Counted from the stretch's first letter, positions 19,541-29,038 are shown. The stretch: DNA of 64,000 nt from Corynebacterium sp. CNCTC7651 (GCF_021496665.1 NZ_CP071246.1:930001-994000); one strand, 5' to 3'. Made by a program: numbers and translations. Notes: a model not told the origin generated them from the sequence alone.

Positions 19541-20557
19541 ATGAAGATTGCAGTGATCGCCGGCGACGGCATTGGCACCGAAGTTATGGCGGAGGGCCTG
19601 AAGGTTCTCCACACCGTCCGCGACGATGTGGAAACCACCGAGTATGACCTGGGTGCCCGCCGCTACCTGCGCAACGGCGAGCTGCTCACGGACGCGGATC
19701 TGGACAGCCTGAAGGAGCACGACGCGATTCTGCTCGGTGCTGTGGGCGATCCGGAGCGCGTGCCGGCCGGCGTGCTGGAGCGCGGCCTCCTGCTGCCGCT
19801 GCGCTTCAAGCTGGACCACTACGTCAACCTGCGCCCATCGCGCTTGTACCCGACGTCGATAAGCCCGCTAGCAAACCCCGGCGACATCGACTTTGTCGTG
19901 GTGCGCGAGGGCACGGAGGGCCTGTACGCCGGCAACGGCGGCACCCTCCGCCAGGGCACCGTGCACGAGGTTGCGTCCGAGGTGAGCCAGAATACGTACT
20001 TCGGCGCGGAGCGCGTGGTGCGCTACGCCTTCGAGTTGGCGATGACGCGCCGCAAGAAGGTCACCCTGGTGCACAAGACCAACGTGCTGGTCAACGCGGG
20101 CGGCCTGTGGCAGCGCGTGGTGGATGAGGTTGCGGCGGAGTTCCCCGAGGTTGAGGTGGACTACAACCACATCGATGCCGCGACCATCTACATGGTCCAG
20201 GACCCGCAGCGCTACGACGTGATTGTCACGGACAACCTCTTCGGCGACATCCTCACGGACCTTGCGGGTGCCGTGGCCGGCGGCGTGGGCCAGGCGTGCT
20301 CCGGCAACATCAACGCCTCTCGCGAGATGCCGTCCATGTTCGAGCCGGTCCACGGTTCCGCGCCGGACATCGCCGGCCAGGGTATTGCGGACCCGACTGC
20401 GATGATCCTGTCCGTGGCCATGATGCTGCGCTTCCTTGGCGATGAGGATAACGCCGCCCGCATCGAGGAGGCTGTCGAGGCAGATGTCGCCTCCCGCGGG
20501 AACACTGCAGTACGCACCGTCGATGTCGGTGACCGCATCGCGGCCGCCTTGCGCTAG
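19541..20557 (+). CDS. leuB: 3-isopropylmalate dehydrogenase
   Basis: Oxidative decarboxylation of 3-isopropylmalate to 2-ketoisocaproate with NAD+, in leucine synthesis. The 338 residues are of the actinobacterial short type. Motifs include [20 protein letters not shown], the family block [28 protein letters not shown], the Mg-binding [18 protein letters not shown] and [23 protein letters not shown] at 19527-19532 lies 8 nt before the ATG with no ribosome site, so a leaderless transcript is likely. Confidence 0.97.
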   Translation: MKIAVIAGDGIGTEVMAEGLKVLHTVRDDVETTEYDLGARRYLRNGELLTDADLDSLKEHDAILLGAVGDPERVPAGVLERGLLLPLRFKLDHYVNLRPSRLYPTSISPLANPGDIDFVVVREGTEGLYAGNGGTLRQGTVHEVASEVSQNTYFGAERVVRYAFELAMTRRKKVTLVHKTNVLVNAGGLWQRVVDEVAAEFPEVEVDYNHIDAATIYMVQDPQRYDVIVTDNLFGDILTDLAGAVAGGVGQACSGNINASREMPSMFEPVHGSAPDIAGQGIADPTAMILSVAMMLRFLGDEDNAARIEEAVEADVASRGNTAVRTVDVGDRIAAALR

Positions 20558-20567
20558 TCTGCCCTGC

Positions 20568-22094
20568 ATGGTTTACCGCCCCTCATCTTCCCGTCCAGTC
20601 CGCCAGCGCACCCGCACCGCCGCACTCATTGCGGTGGCGGGGCTCACGCTCGCTTCCTGCGGGGATGGGGGGCTTTCGCTTGGCGACGGTACAAAGTCCA
20701 GCGCCCCCGCCGCCCCCAAAACGCTCTCGATGGAGGGCCCGGAGGTCATCCAGGATCCGGACGGCACCGGCATTGAGGTGTCGAAGCGTTTGTTCGAGTC
20801 CTCGGACGTTGTGGTGATCGCTGACGCGGATCGTGAGTCGCAGCTCCAGGCCGCTGCGGTGGCGGTGAAGCTCGGCGCGCCGATGCTGGTGCGCCACGCC
20901 GGCAGCGAAGAGACAGTAGAGGAAGAGATTTCCCGCCTCGGGGCGAAGCGCGTCATCGAGGTGCCGGGTGACGCAGACGAAGAAGACGTGAACGAAATCG
21001 CGTCGACCGAACCCGTCGCCGCGGAGGCCGGAGCCGATGTCGCAGCAATCGCGGCGCTCGAGGCGCTGCAGCCGATCGACCTGGTGCTCCCGCCCGTGAT
21101 GGCCACCGAGGAAACGTCGCGCGCCGGTGCGGCAACTGCCCGCGCTGCCGGAGCTGAGGTGCAGGTGCTGGGCATTGCGGATCCACGGGAGACGTCGGCA
21201 AGCATGCGTGCCGTCACCGAGCAGGACACCCTCGCCCTCGGCCGGCAGTTCGGGAGCAACGAGGAATACAGCGCGCGCGTGCAGCTGGCCGGGAACGGCG
21301 AGCTGCCCGGCGGCGGCGGGCTGGTGTTCCCGGGACGGCGCATGATTGCGCTCTACGGCCACCCCTACGGCCCGGAGCTGGGCATGATGGGGGAGCAGGG
21401 TCCGGCTGAAGCGGCGGCGCTGGCTGCAGAGTACGCCTCCTGGTACCAGCCGCTGGAACAGCAGCCCGTGATTCCGGCGTTTGAGGTGATCGCCTCCGTC
21501 GCTTCCGAGTTCCCAGGCGAGGACGGCAACTACTCCAACGAGACCCCGGCGGAAGACCTGGTGCCGTACATCGACGCGATTATTGATGCCGGCGGCTACG
21601 CCGTCATCGACCTCCAGCCGGGTCAGGGCAACTTCCTGGAGCAAGCGAGGATCTACGAAGAGCTGTTGAAGCGGCCGAACGTCGGCCTGGCCCTGGATGC
21701 GGAGTGGAAGTTGAACCCGGGGGAGCAGCCGCTGTCCCGCATCGGCAGCGCAAGCGCGGCAGAGATCAATGAGGTGGCGGATTGGCTGGCCCAGCTGGTG
21801 CGCGACAACAACCTGCCGCAGAAGATGCTGATCCTGCACCAGTTCCAGCTCGCCATGTACCCGGACCGGGAGAACATTGCCACCGGCCAGCCGGAGCTGG
21901 CGTGGGTGCTGCACGCGGACGGCCACGGCGTGCCGGGCCAGAAGTTTGAGACGTGGGATGCGCTGCGCCAGGGCCTGGACCCGAACTTCTTCATGGCGTG
22001 GAAGAACTTCATCGATGAGGACACGCCGACGTTCACGCCGGAGGGTACCTACGCCACGGTTGACCCGAAGCCCTGGTTTGTGAGCTACCAGTAA
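20568..22094 (+). CDS. Large lipoprotein with cell-wall-binding-like and C-terminal hydrolase-like regions
   Basis: Protein of 508 residues. A basic signal segment and lipobox (TLASC, about residues 27-31) mark it as a lipoprotein. Residues ~45-260 match the 15846-16742 lipoprotein in order: SSDVVVIADADRESQLQAAA, LGAPMLVRHAG, EEEISRLGAKRVIEVPGD, DPRETSASMRA and LGRQFGSNEEYSARVQLAG. The C-terminal ~240 residues are extra and TIM-barrel-like (YAVIDLQPGQGNF, VGLALDAEWKL, LILHQFQL); an enzymatic role is likely but no family is certain. TAGTCT at 20555-20560, overlapping the leuB stop, places a leaderless start at 20568. Confidence 0.78.
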   Translation: MVYRPSSSRPVRQRTRTAALIAVAGLTLASCGDGGLSLGDGTKSSAPAAPKTLSMEGPEVIQDPDGTGIEVSKRLFESSDVVVIADADRESQLQAAAVAVKLGAPMLVRHAGSEETVEEEISRLGAKRVIEVPGDADEEDVNEIASTEPVAAEAGADVAAIAALEALQPIDLVLPPVMATEETSRAGAATARAAGAEVQVLGIADPRETSASMRAVTEQDTLALGRQFGSNEEYSARVQLAGNGELPGGGGLVFPGRRMIALYGHPYGPELGMMGEQGPAEAAALAAEYASWYQPLEQQPVIPAFEVIASVASEFPGEDGNYSNETPAEDLVPYIDAIIDAGGYAVIDLQPGQGNFLEQARIYEELLKRPNVGLALDAEWKLNPGEQPLSRIGSASAAEINEVADWLAQLVRDNNLPQKMLILHQFQLAMYPDRENIATGQPELAWVLHADGHGVPGQKFETWDALRQGLDPNFFMAWKNFIDEDTPTFTPEGTYATVDPKPWFVSYQ

Positions 22095-22135
22095 AAACGC
22101 CCCGGCAGTGGCATTGCTCACGATAAGGTGAGTGC

Positions 22136-23998
22136 ATGTCAGTCGAACTGGACGAGGTTTACACCTTCATCGCCCGGCACGAGCCGTTCAGCCACCTGCC
22201 CGCGGAAACGCTGCAGACCCTGCCCGCCAAAATGGGTATCACCTACGTGCGCCGCGGCGAGACGATCTTCTCGCCCGGTGAGGTGAATGACACCTTGTAC
22301 ATCATCCGCTCCGGCGCGGTCGACGTGGTGGGCGAGGACAACATGCTGCTGGACCGCCGTGATGCCGGGCTGAACTTCGGCTACTCCACCCTGGTCGGGG
22401 AACCGGAGTCCCGCTACCTCATGCAGGCGGTGGAGGACAGCGTCCTGCTCATGCTCCCGCGCGACGCGTTTGCGGAGCTCCTTGCGGAACACCCGGACCT
22501 GGAGCGCTTTTTCCAGACGGCCTCGCGGCGTGTCAGCGCCGCCGCGGCGGAGGTGCGCGACACCGGCTCCGCGGACATGCTGCGCACCCCGCTGAGCGAG
22601 CTGATTGCCGGCCGGGATTTGATTACGCGGGCGGGCACTGTCACCATCGCGGACGCGGCGGCGGCAATGGATGAACACAAAGTGACCTGCCTGGTCATCC
22701 ACGGCGGCGAGCACCCCGGCATCCTCACCGACAGGGACCTGCGCTCCCGCGTGGTGGCCCGCCGCGTTGATCCGGACCGCCCTGTATCCGAGGTGATGAC
22801 GTCTCCGGTGCGCACCATCCCCGCCGACGCGCTGGTCTTCGAGGCGATGCTGGTGATGAGTGAGCTTGGCATCCACCACCTGCCGGTGGAGGGGCCGGAC
22901 GGCATCGCGGGTGTGGTCACCTCCTCCGACATTATGCGGCTGATGCACACGGACCCGATCTACCTTGCGGCGGATGTAGATACCAGCACGCTCGAGGAGC
23001 TGGAGGGCGCATACGGTCGTGCGGCGGAAGTGGCGGTGCGCTTCTTCGAGCGCGGCGCCTCTGCTGCGGAGACACAGCGCCTGCTCACCTCCATCGCGGA
23101 TTCGGTGGCGAGGAGGTTGTACCAACTTGCCGTCGACAAGCTTGGGCCCCCGCCCGTGCCCTTCGCTTTTGTGGCCGTGGGTTCCCAGGCCCGCGGCGAA
23201 ATGGGACCAGCCTCCGACCAGGACAACGCGCTGGTGCTGTCCAACGAGTACGACGAGGCGGCGCACGGCGCGTACTTCGCCGAGCTGGCGGAATTCATCT
23301 GCCAGGGCCTCGCGCGCGCGGGGCAGGCGTTGTGTCCGGGCGACATGATGGCGTCCAACCCGGACTGGCGGATGACGGAGGCGCAGTGGGACCAGACCTT
23401 CCACGGCTGGGTGACTAACCCGGAGCCCAACGCGCTGCTGCACGCGCAGGTGTTCTTCGACTTTCGCGCCATCTTCGGCGCTGGCGACGGGTGGCGCGAC
23501 ATGGTGGATCGTGTGCACAACGCGGCGCTGGTGTCCGCGCAGGGCTCGCGCCGGCTGCACACGCATCTTGCCGCGCTGGCGACGTTCCGCGAGCCGCCGA
23601 TCGGCTTCTTCCGCGGCCTGGTGGTGGAGCGTTCCGGGGAGTACGCATCCACCTTGGACATCAAGAAGGGCGGCACAGCTGCGGTGGTGCAGATGGCCCG
23701 CCTCTACGCCATCACGGCGGGCAGCGGCGAGGTGGATACCATCGCGCGGCTACGTGCCTCGGCGGGGAGCACCGTGTCCGAGAAGGGTGCGCACGACCTG
23801 CTGGACGCGTACGAGTACCTGGCCAACCTCACCATGCGGCACCAAGTGGCGCAGGTCCGCGCGGGCGAGCGCCCCAACTACCACATCGACCCGAAGCAGC
23901 TCCCGGAACGCGACCGTGCGGCGCTGCGCGACGCGTTCGGCGTGATCAAGTCCCTCCAGAACGCGCTGGCAAACAAGTACCCCACTCGGGCGGTGTGA
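22136..23998 (+). CDS. cNMP-binding / CBS-pair / DUF294 nucleotidyltransferase protein
   Basis: Protein of 620 residues with four modules. A cyclic-nucleotide-binding-like domain (~10-130: YVRRGETIFSPGEVNDTLYI) leads. A CBS pair (~155-280: TCLVIHGGEHPGILTDRDL, VVTSSDIMRLMHTDP) follows. Next is a DUF294 nucleotidyltransferase core with GSQARGEMGPASDQDNAL (~350), whose Gly-Ser and Asp-x-Asp are the expected metal/NTP residues. A helical substrate-binding domain (VVERSGEYASTLDIKKGG) ends it. Relatives are proposed signal-transduction uridylyl/adenylyltransferases; the target is unknown. The exonuclease gene begins 2 bp after the stop, so they form an operon. Confidence 0.88.
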   Translation: MSVELDEVYTFIARHEPFSHLPAETLQTLPAKMGITYVRRGETIFSPGEVNDTLYIIRSGAVDVVGEDNMLLDRRDAGLNFGYSTLVGEPESRYLMQAVEDSVLLMLPRDAFAELLAEHPDLERFFQTASRRVSAAAAEVRDTGSADMLRTPLSELIAGRDLITRAGTVTIADAAAAMDEHKVTCLVIHGGEHPGILTDRDLRSRVVARRVDPDRPVSEVMTSPVRTIPADALVFEAMLVMSELGIHHLPVEGPDGIAGVVTSSDIMRLMHTDPIYLAADVDTSTLEELEGAYGRAAEVAVRFFERGASAAETQRLLTSIADSVARRLYQLAVDKLGPPPVPFAFVAVGSQARGEMGPASDQDNALVLSNEYDEAAHGAYFAELAEFICQGLARAGQALCPGDMMASNPDWRMTEAQWDQTFHGWVTNPEPNALLHAQVFFDFRAIFGAGDGWRDMVDRVHNAALVSAQGSRRLHTHLAALATFREPPIGFFRGLVVERSGEYASTLDIKKGGTAAVVQMARLYAITAGSGEVDTIARLRASAGSTVSEKGAHDLLDAYEYLANLTMRHQVAQVRAGERPNYHIDPKQLPERDRAALRDAFGVIKSLQNALANKYPTRAV

Positions 23999-23999
23999 C

Positions 24000-24590
24000 G
24001 TGCTCGGCGGGCTTTTCAGGCGCACGCAGGGGCGCACGCTTATCGACGACTCCTTTCTCGCCGTCGATGTCGAAACAACAGGCCTCAAACCGGAGCGGGA
24101 CCAGCTGGTTTCCATCGGGTGGGTCCCGGTCAACGGGCGGGTCATCGACCTTTCCGGCGCGGAATATTACGTCTTCGCCGGTGCGAGTGTGGGCGACTCC
24201 GCCACCATCCACGGCGTGACGGACGATGACGTTGCTCGCCTCGGCCAAGACCCCGCGCTGGTGCTGGATGCGTTCGAGCGCGCCTTTGAGGGCCGCGCCC
24301 TGTTGGCGCACTTCGCGCAGATGGAGACCGGCTTCCTGGCCAAGTTGTACCGGGACGTGCGCGGAGAGAAGTGGAAGCTGCCGGAGCGCGAGGTTGTGGA
24401 CACCTTCGCGCTGGAGCGCCGCCACATGGAGCGGATGGGTACGTACCCGCGCGGCGAGGACCTGCGGCTGGCGCGTGTGCGGGAGCGCTACAACCTGCCA
24501 CGCTATGAAAACCACAATGCGCTGACGGACGCCATTGCCTGCGCAGAGCTGTATTTGGCGTTGGAGGCGCAGAAGGGGGAGCGTCGATAA
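24000..24590 (+). CDS. DnaQ-like 3'-5' exonuclease (DEDDh)
   Basis: Protein of 196 residues with the DEDDh exonuclease fold. Exo I is FLAVDVETTGLKPERDQLVSIGW (Asp and Glu), Exo II contains LLAHFAQMETGFL, and Exo III reads NHNALTDAIACAELYLAL with the catalytic His-x4-Asp. It resembles the stand-alone epsilon-like exonuclease next to the oxaloacetate decarboxylase gene in C. glutamicum. The start is GTG 1 bp after the upstream stop, so it is co-transcribed with the CBS/DUF294 gene. Proofreading, repair or RNA trimming are all possible. Confidence 0.85.
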   Translation: MLGGLFRRTQGRTLIDDSFLAVDVETTGLKPERDQLVSIGWVPVNGRVIDLSGAEYYVFAGASVGDSATIHGVTDDDVARLGQDPALVLDAFERAFEGRALLAHFAQMETGFLAKLYRDVRGEKWKLPEREVVDTFALERRHMERMGTYPRGEDLRLARVRERYNLPRYENHNALTDAIACAELYLALEAQKGERR

Positions 24591-24679
24591 GCAAAAGGCC
24601 CCGGTGCGCCCAACGTTCCGTGTGCGGAATGTGCCCAAGTGTGCGGAATGCGCCCGTTGGCGCATGTATGCTCGTGCAC

Positions 24680-25471
24680 ATGCGTTTTGCACGAATTGCG
24701 ACACCGGAGGGCATGACCTTCGCCGTTATCAACGAGGAGGGGACTACCGCGAAAGCTATCGCGGGCACCCCGTTTACGGAGCCGGAATACACCGGCAAGG
24801 AATGGGCGCTGGAGGATGTGCGTCTCCTCGCCCCGACGCTGCCGACCAAGATTGTTGCCGTGGGCCGCAACTACGCGGACCACGTTGCCGAAGTGTTCAA
24901 GCAGTCCGCGGAGCACCTGCCGCCGACGATCTTTATCAAGCCGTCCACCGCGGTGATCGGCCCGGGCGCGCCGATCAAGATTCCGGAGTTTGCCACCGGC
25001 GTGGAGTTCGAGGGCGAGCTGGCCGTCGTGTTTGGTGTGCCGTGCAAGAACGTCAAGGCTGAGGACTGGAAGTCCGTGGTCCGCGGCGTGACCATTATCA
25101 ACGACGTGTCCTCCCGCGACCTGCAGTTCGCCGACGGCCAGTGGGCGCGCGCGAAGGGCATCGATTCTTTCGGCCCGCTCGGCCCGTGGATTGAGACGGA
25201 CCTGGACAAGTTCGACTTCACTAACTTGCCCATCAAGGCGCACCTGACGCACGACGGCAAGACCGAGACGAAGCAGGACTCCAACTCCAACCAGATGATC
25301 CTGAACATCGGCGAGATGGTGGAGTGGGTTACCCAGTCCTTCACCATGCTGCCGGGCGACGTTATGGCCACCGGCTCCCCGGCGGGTACCGCTGAGATGG
25401 TGCCGGGCGACTTCATCGAGGTGGAGATCCCGGGCATCGGCCGCCTGGGCAACCCGGTCGAGCGCGCGTAG
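24680..25471 (+). CDS. odx: FAH-family hydrolase, likely oxaloacetate decarboxylase
   Basis: Protein of 263 residues from the fumarylacetoacetate hydrolase superfamily. Signatures: KIVAVGRNYADHVAEV, the metal ligands in GVEFEGELAVVFG and NDVSSRDLQFADGQWARAKG, and DVMATGSPAG near the C-terminus. In C. glutamicum the equivalent gene near gltX encodes a divalent-metal oxaloacetate decarboxylase, so the same activity is likely here; acylpyruvase activity is an alternative. I start at ATG 24680 because TATGCT (24667-24672) lies 7 nt upstream; the longer frame is not conserved-looking. It converges on the isochorismate synthase gene with a 15-bp gap. Confidence 0.82.
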   Translation: MRFARIATPEGMTFAVINEEGTTAKAIAGTPFTEPEYTGKEWALEDVRLLAPTLPTKIVAVGRNYADHVAEVFKQSAEHLPPTIFIKPSTAVIGPGAPIKIPEFATGVEFEGELAVVFGVPCKNVKAEDWKSVVRGVTIINDVSSRDLQFADGQWARAKGIDSFGPLGPWIETDLDKFDFTNLPIKAHLTHDGKTETKQDSNSNQMILNIGEMVEWVTQSFTMLPGDVMATGSPAGTAEMVPGDFIEVEIPGIGRLGNPVERA

Positions 25472-25486
25472 CGTCCCGGCCCAGCG

Positions 25487-26746
25487 TTACAGGCCCAGCG
25501 CGCCGAGGATGGTGCGCAGCTTCGCCGTCGTCTCGTCGAGCTCAGCCTGGGGGTCCGAGTCCGCGGTGAGGCCGCCGCCTGCCCATGCGCGGGCCGCGGT
25601 CCCGTCGCCATTCACCTCGGCGCACCGGATGGCCACCATGTACTCGCCGTCGCCCGCCGCGTCGCAGTAGCCGACGGCGCCGGCGTAGAAGCCGCGGTCG
25701 GTCTCGGTAGCGTCGATAAGCGAAAATGCCTTGCCCGGCGGGGTGCCGCACACCGCGGGGGTGGGGTACAGCAGGCACGCGAGTTCCAGTGCGCTGGGGG
25801 CGGGCTCCCGCAGCGTGCCGACGATCGGTGTTGCCAAATGCCACATCTCATTCGTGCGCTCCAGGATCGGGCGATCCGGGATGTCCAGGTGGGTGCACAG
25901 GGGGGCAAGGAGCTCGCGGATGTGGTCGACGACAAAGCGGTGCTCGTCCAAATCTTTTGCGGACGCTGCGAGCTTCTGGCCGGCAGCTTTGTCCGCGGCG
26001 GGGTCGTTGTGAATGCGCGCCGCAGAACCGGCCAGCGGGTAGGACGTGACCGTGGTGCCCAGGCGTTTGACCAGCACCTCCGGAGAGCTGCCGACCAGGA
26101 AGTGGCCGCGGTAGTTCGGGCCGGCGGGGGAGAGATCTGCAATGAAGCCGTCGCGGGAGGCAGAAAGCTCAATCAGCCTGGCGGCGACGAGGCGCGGGTC
26201 CACGGGAGGGTCGAACGCGATGTCCACCGCGCGGGCGAGGACGACCTTGCCTAAAGGGGTGGTGGCGGGTGCGGGGGTTTGGGTCGCTTCCGCATGGGTC
26301 GCTTCCGCATGGGTTGCTTTCAGATGGGCTGCTTCGGTATGGGCCTCGCTGATGGCCCGGACTGCCTCAGCGACGCGGCGCAGATGCTCCTCCGGCTGCG
26401 GGTCAACGCCTGTCAGAGTGGCGCTGAGTTCGGCACCCGGACCCTCGCGGTAATAGGGGTGGGGGTGCAGCGTCCCCGGTTCGCGGATGATGCTGGCCGG
26501 GGCGGTAAGCGCGGCAGGCTTGGTGGCGTCGAATGGCAGCGCACCGACAATCAGTTCCGCATTCCCCCTGTTCAATGCCTCTTGCGCGGCGCGCGCGTCC
26601 GTGAACGTGGCTGTCGATCCCTGCGTGCGCACCGACCCCGCGGCGCGGGAGAGCAGAAAGTCTGGCGCGCTTGCAGGGCGCTGCGGGTACGCGGTTTGTG
26701 CGTGCGCCGTCTGATCGTTCGCATTGCTCGGGGGAGTGGGTGACAC
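25487..26746 (-). CDS. Isochorismate synthase
   Basis: Chorismate-utilising enzyme of the MenF/EntC/DhbC type, converting chorismate to isochorismate for menaquinone or catecholate siderophores. The C-terminal half shows LVGSSPEVLVKRLG, SYPLAGSAARI, the acidic DLDEHRFVVDHIRELL and the active-site block GYCDAAGDGEYMVAIRCAEV. I start at GTG 26746: TACACT lies 8 nt upstream on the minus strand, giving 419 residues; the 55-codon upstream extension is proline-rich and unlikely. A pentapeptide repeat (ATHAE) is inserted between the two halves. No other menaquinone or siderophore gene is in the window. Confidence 0.88.
   Translation of the reverse strand: MSPTPPSNANDQTAHAQTAYPQRPASAPDFLLSRAAGSVRTQGSTATFTDARAAQEALNRGNAELIVGALPFDATKPAALTAPASIIREPGTLHPHPYYREGPGAELSATLTGVDPQPEEHLRRVAEAVRAISEAHTEAAHLKATHAEATHAEATQTPAPATTPLGKVVLARAVDIAFDPPVDPRLVAARLIELSASRDGFIADLSPAGPNYRGHFLVGSSPEVLVKRLGTTVTSYPLAGSAARIHNDPAADKAAGQKLAASAKDLDEHRFVVDHIRELLAPLCTHLDIPDRPILERTNEMWHLATPIVGTLREPAPSALELACLLYPTPAVCGTPPGKAFSLIDATETDRGFYAGAVGYCDAAGDGEYMVAIRCAEVNGDGTAARAWAGGGLTADSDPQAELDETTAKLRTILGALGL
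26278..26342. repeat. 15-bp tandem repeat inside the isochorismate synthase gene
   Basis: About four copies of a 15-bp unit (TGGGTCGCTTCCGCA and degenerate versions) encode a repeated Ala-Thr-His-Ala-Glu pentapeptide in a surface linker of the enzyme. Being a multiple of three, copy-number change would keep the frame. Confidence 0.85.
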
Positions 26747-27020
26747 GGTGGAACAGTGTATCCGCGGGGTGAGGGGCGGCAGGTGTTGTGGGTTGTGGGT
26801 ATGGGGCTTGGGTTGTGGGGATGGGGAGCGGCCGAGGACGCTCAGGGTGACGGGGCTCCTCGGCTGTGGTGTGGGGCAGGGACCTGGTGACCTGGGCGTC
26901 CGCGGCGGCATGCCGGTGAGACCAACTGGGTGAAACCCACATGGTGAGACCTGACAGGTGAGATCGGCCCTTTTGAGGACTACTTCACCCAGTGGGTCTC
27001 ACCATCTGGAAAAGCCCGGG

Positions 27021-27078
27021 TCCGGGGCTGGGCTTAGGCACAGGGGTGCCAAGGTTCCGGGGCTGGGCTTAGGCACAG
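27021..27078. repeat. 23-bp direct repeat pair
   Basis: TCCGGGGCTGGGCTTAGGCA plus CAG occurs at 27021-27043 and 27056-27078, in the non-coding DNA between the isochorismate synthase and gltX. Confidence 0.85.
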
Positions 27079-27150
27079 AGGGCCTAGGTGCCGGCGGCGG
27101 TTCAAGCGCGGGGACAATGTCCCAGGGCCCGGTTCAAGCGTAGAGCGCGA

Positions 27151-27278
27151 ACCCCAGCAACCCCGGCGCCAAAAGCCAGGGGCCCACAACCCCAGCAACC
27201 CCGGCGCCGAAAGCCAGGGGCCCACAACCCCAGCAACCCCGGCGCCGGAAGCCAGGGGCCCACAACCCCAGCAACCCT
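27151..27278. repeat. 38-bp tandem repeat array upstream of gltX
   Basis: Three full 38-bp units start at 27151, 27189 and 27227; a fourth, partial copy (14 bp) starts at 27265. Units differ by one or two bases and contain ACCCCAGCAACCCCGGCGCC. With no spacer DNA this is not CRISPR. 38 is not a multiple of three, so the ORF running through it is not real. The whole gene-free stretch 26747-27330 holds only this array, the 23-bp repeat pair and the two promoters. Confidence 0.9.
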
Positions 27279-27330
27279 CCCGCTAGAGGAGGTAAGCGAA
27301 CGTCGAAAAGCACGCGCTACCATGAGGCGC

Positions 27331-28830
27331 ATGACTGAAGCTGGAAAGATCCGCGTCCGTTTTTGCCCGTCGCCAACCGGCACCCCGCACGTCGGCATGG
27401 TGCGCACCGCCCTGTTCAACTGGGCGCAGGCGCGCCACAGCGGCGGCGAGTTTGTGTTCCGCATCGAGGACACGGACGCGGCGCGTGACTCGGAGGAGTC
27501 CTACCAGGCCATCATCGACTCGCTTGAGTGGCTGGGCATGACGTGGGACGAAGGCGTGGTCACGGGTGGGCCGCACGAGCCGTACCGCCAGTCGCAGCGC
27601 ATGGACATCTACAAGGATGTGCTGCAGAAGCTTATCGACGCTGGCGAGGTGTACCCCGCTTACTCCACCAACGAGGAGGTGCAGGAGCGCCACAAGGCGG
27701 CCGGCCGTGACCCGCAGCTGGGCTACGACAACTTCGACCGCGATCTGACCGAAGAGCAGATCGCCGCATACGAGGCAGAGGGCCGCAAGCCGGTGTGGCG
27801 CCTGCGCATGCCGGAGCAGGATTGGACGTGGAACGACCTGGTCCGCGGTGAGGTGACGTTCAAGGCGGAGACCCAGCCGGACTACGTGGTAGCCCGCTCC
27901 AACGGCGCGCCGCTGTACACGCTGGTCAACCCGGTGGATGACGCGTTGATGCGCATCACCCACGTGCTGCGCGGCGAGGATCTGCTCGCATCCACCCCGC
28001 GCCAGATGGCGCTCTACGAGGCGCTGAAGCGCATCGGCATCACGGATTTCACGCCGGAGTTCGGCCACCTGCCGTTTGTGATGGGGCAGGGCAACAAGAA
28101 GCTGTCCAAGCGCGACCCGGAATCCAACCTGTTCAATCACCGCGACAACGGCATCATCCCCGAGGGCATGATCAACTACCTGGCCCTTCTAGGCTGGTCG
28201 CTCTCCGCGGATCAGGACATCTTCACGGTGCAGGAGTTCATCGACGCCTTTGATGTCAGCGACGTGCTGGGCAACCCGGCGCGTTTCGACCAGAAGAAGC
28301 TGGAGGCGATCAACGCGGACCACATCCGCATGCTTGAGCCGGAGGACTTCAAGCAGCGCCTGCGCGCGTACCTGACCGAGTACACCGACTTCCCGGCGGA
28401 CTACCCGGAAGACAAGTTCGCTATCGCGGCGGACCTGGTGCAGACGCGCATCAAGGTGCTTTCGGACGCCTACGGCCTGCTCAAATTCCTCGTCACCGCG
28501 GATGAGGACCTTGTGCTGGAGGAAAAGGCTGCCAAGAAGAACCTGAAGGAGGCAGCGATCGAGCCCCTGGACGCCGGTATCGCGGCGCTTGAGGCGATCG
28601 GCGAGGAGGACTGGGCCACCGCCAACATCGAGGCCGCGCTGAACAAGGCGCTTATCGACGATCTCGGCTTGAAACCCCGCGTCGCCTTCGGTGCGCTTCG
28701 CGTTGGCGTGTCCGGGGAGGCAGTCTCCCCGCCGCTCTTCGAGTCCATGGAGCTTTTGGGCCGCGAATCGACGCTCGCTCGCCTGCGTGCCGCACGCGCA
28801 GCAACGCCGTTCGAGGCTACAGCGAAGTAG
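27331..28830 (+). CDS. gltX: Glutamyl-tRNA synthetase
   Basis: Charges tRNA(Glu) and, as GatB in this genome implies a transamidation route, probably also tRNA(Gln). The class Ic catalytic core starts [20 protein letters not shown] (HIGH-type motif PTGTPHVG), with [17 protein letters not shown] and the KMSKS-equivalent [13 protein letters not shown]. The anticodon-binding domain follows ([17 protein letters not shown]). 499 residues is normal. TACCAT (27318-27323) lies 7 nt before the ATG at 27331, fixing a leaderless start; a longer frame would run through tandem repeats and is rejected. Confidence 0.97.
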   Translation: MTEAGKIRVRFCPSPTGTPHVGMVRTALFNWAQARHSGGEFVFRIEDTDAARDSEESYQAIIDSLEWLGMTWDEGVVTGGPHEPYRQSQRMDIYKDVLQKLIDAGEVYPAYSTNEEVQERHKAAGRDPQLGYDNFDRDLTEEQIAAYEAEGRKPVWRLRMPEQDWTWNDLVRGEVTFKAETQPDYVVARSNGAPLYTLVNPVDDALMRITHVLRGEDLLASTPRQMALYEALKRIGITDFTPEFGHLPFVMGQGNKKLSKRDPESNLFNHRDNGIIPEGMINYLALLGWSLSADQDIFTVQEFIDAFDVSDVLGNPARFDQKKLEAINADHIRMLEPEDFKQRLRAYLTEYTDFPADYPEDKFAIAADLVQTRIKVLSDAYGLLKFLVTADEDLVLEEKAAKKNLKEAAIEPLDAGIAALEAIGEEDWATANIEAALNKALIDDLGLKPRVAFGALRVGVSGEAVSPPLFESMELLGRESTLARLRAARAATPFEATAK

Positions 28831-28857
28831 CTGGCAGTAGCTCACAGTGCTGTAATT

Positions 28858-28896
28858 CGCCCCGTGAGCAGGCGATTTGGTCGCCTGCGCGGGGCG
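28858..28896 (+). terminator. gltX terminator hairpin
   Basis: Two-part stem: CGCCCCG/CGGGGCG outside (28858-28864 with 28890-28896) and GCAGGCGA/TCGCCTGC inside (28868-28875 with 28881-28888). It lies 28 bp past the gltX stop. No long T run follows, so efficiency is uncertain. Confidence 0.65.
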
Positions 28897-28906
28897 TGGT
28901 TATAGT
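28877..28906 (+). promoter_or_regulatory. Promoter of the tRNA-Gln/tRNA-Glu pair
   Basis: TTGGTC (28877-28882) and TATAGT (28901-28906) are 18 bp apart, about 60 bp before tRNA-Gln. The -35 falls in the gltX terminator stem. Confidence 0.55.
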
Positions 28907-28966
28907 AATCCACGTTGTTCAGCAGAGCGCAGGGGCAAAACAGCCCAGGTAGAAGCTGAAAAACGA

Positions 28967-29038
28967 TGGCCTATGGTGTAATTGGCAACACTACGGTTTC
29001 TGGTACCGTCATTCTTGGTTCGAGTCCAGGTAGGCCAG
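28967..29038 (+). tRNA. tRNA-Gln (anticodon CTG)
   Basis: 72-nt cloverleaf. Acceptor arms are TGGCCTA and TAGGCCA; the anticodon stem ACGGT/ACCGT holds the loop TTCTGGT, so the anticodon is CTG. The T arm is CTTGG-TTCGAGT-CCAGG. CCA is not encoded. Confidence 0.95.

Noticed and set aside
27151..27278. CRISPR array
   Set aside because: The units are directly adjacent with no spacers, and no cas genes are present.
27088..27330. 5' extension of gltX through the tandem repeats
   Set aside because: The 38-bp period changes frame every unit, and the leaderless signal and conserved N-terminus place the start at 27331.
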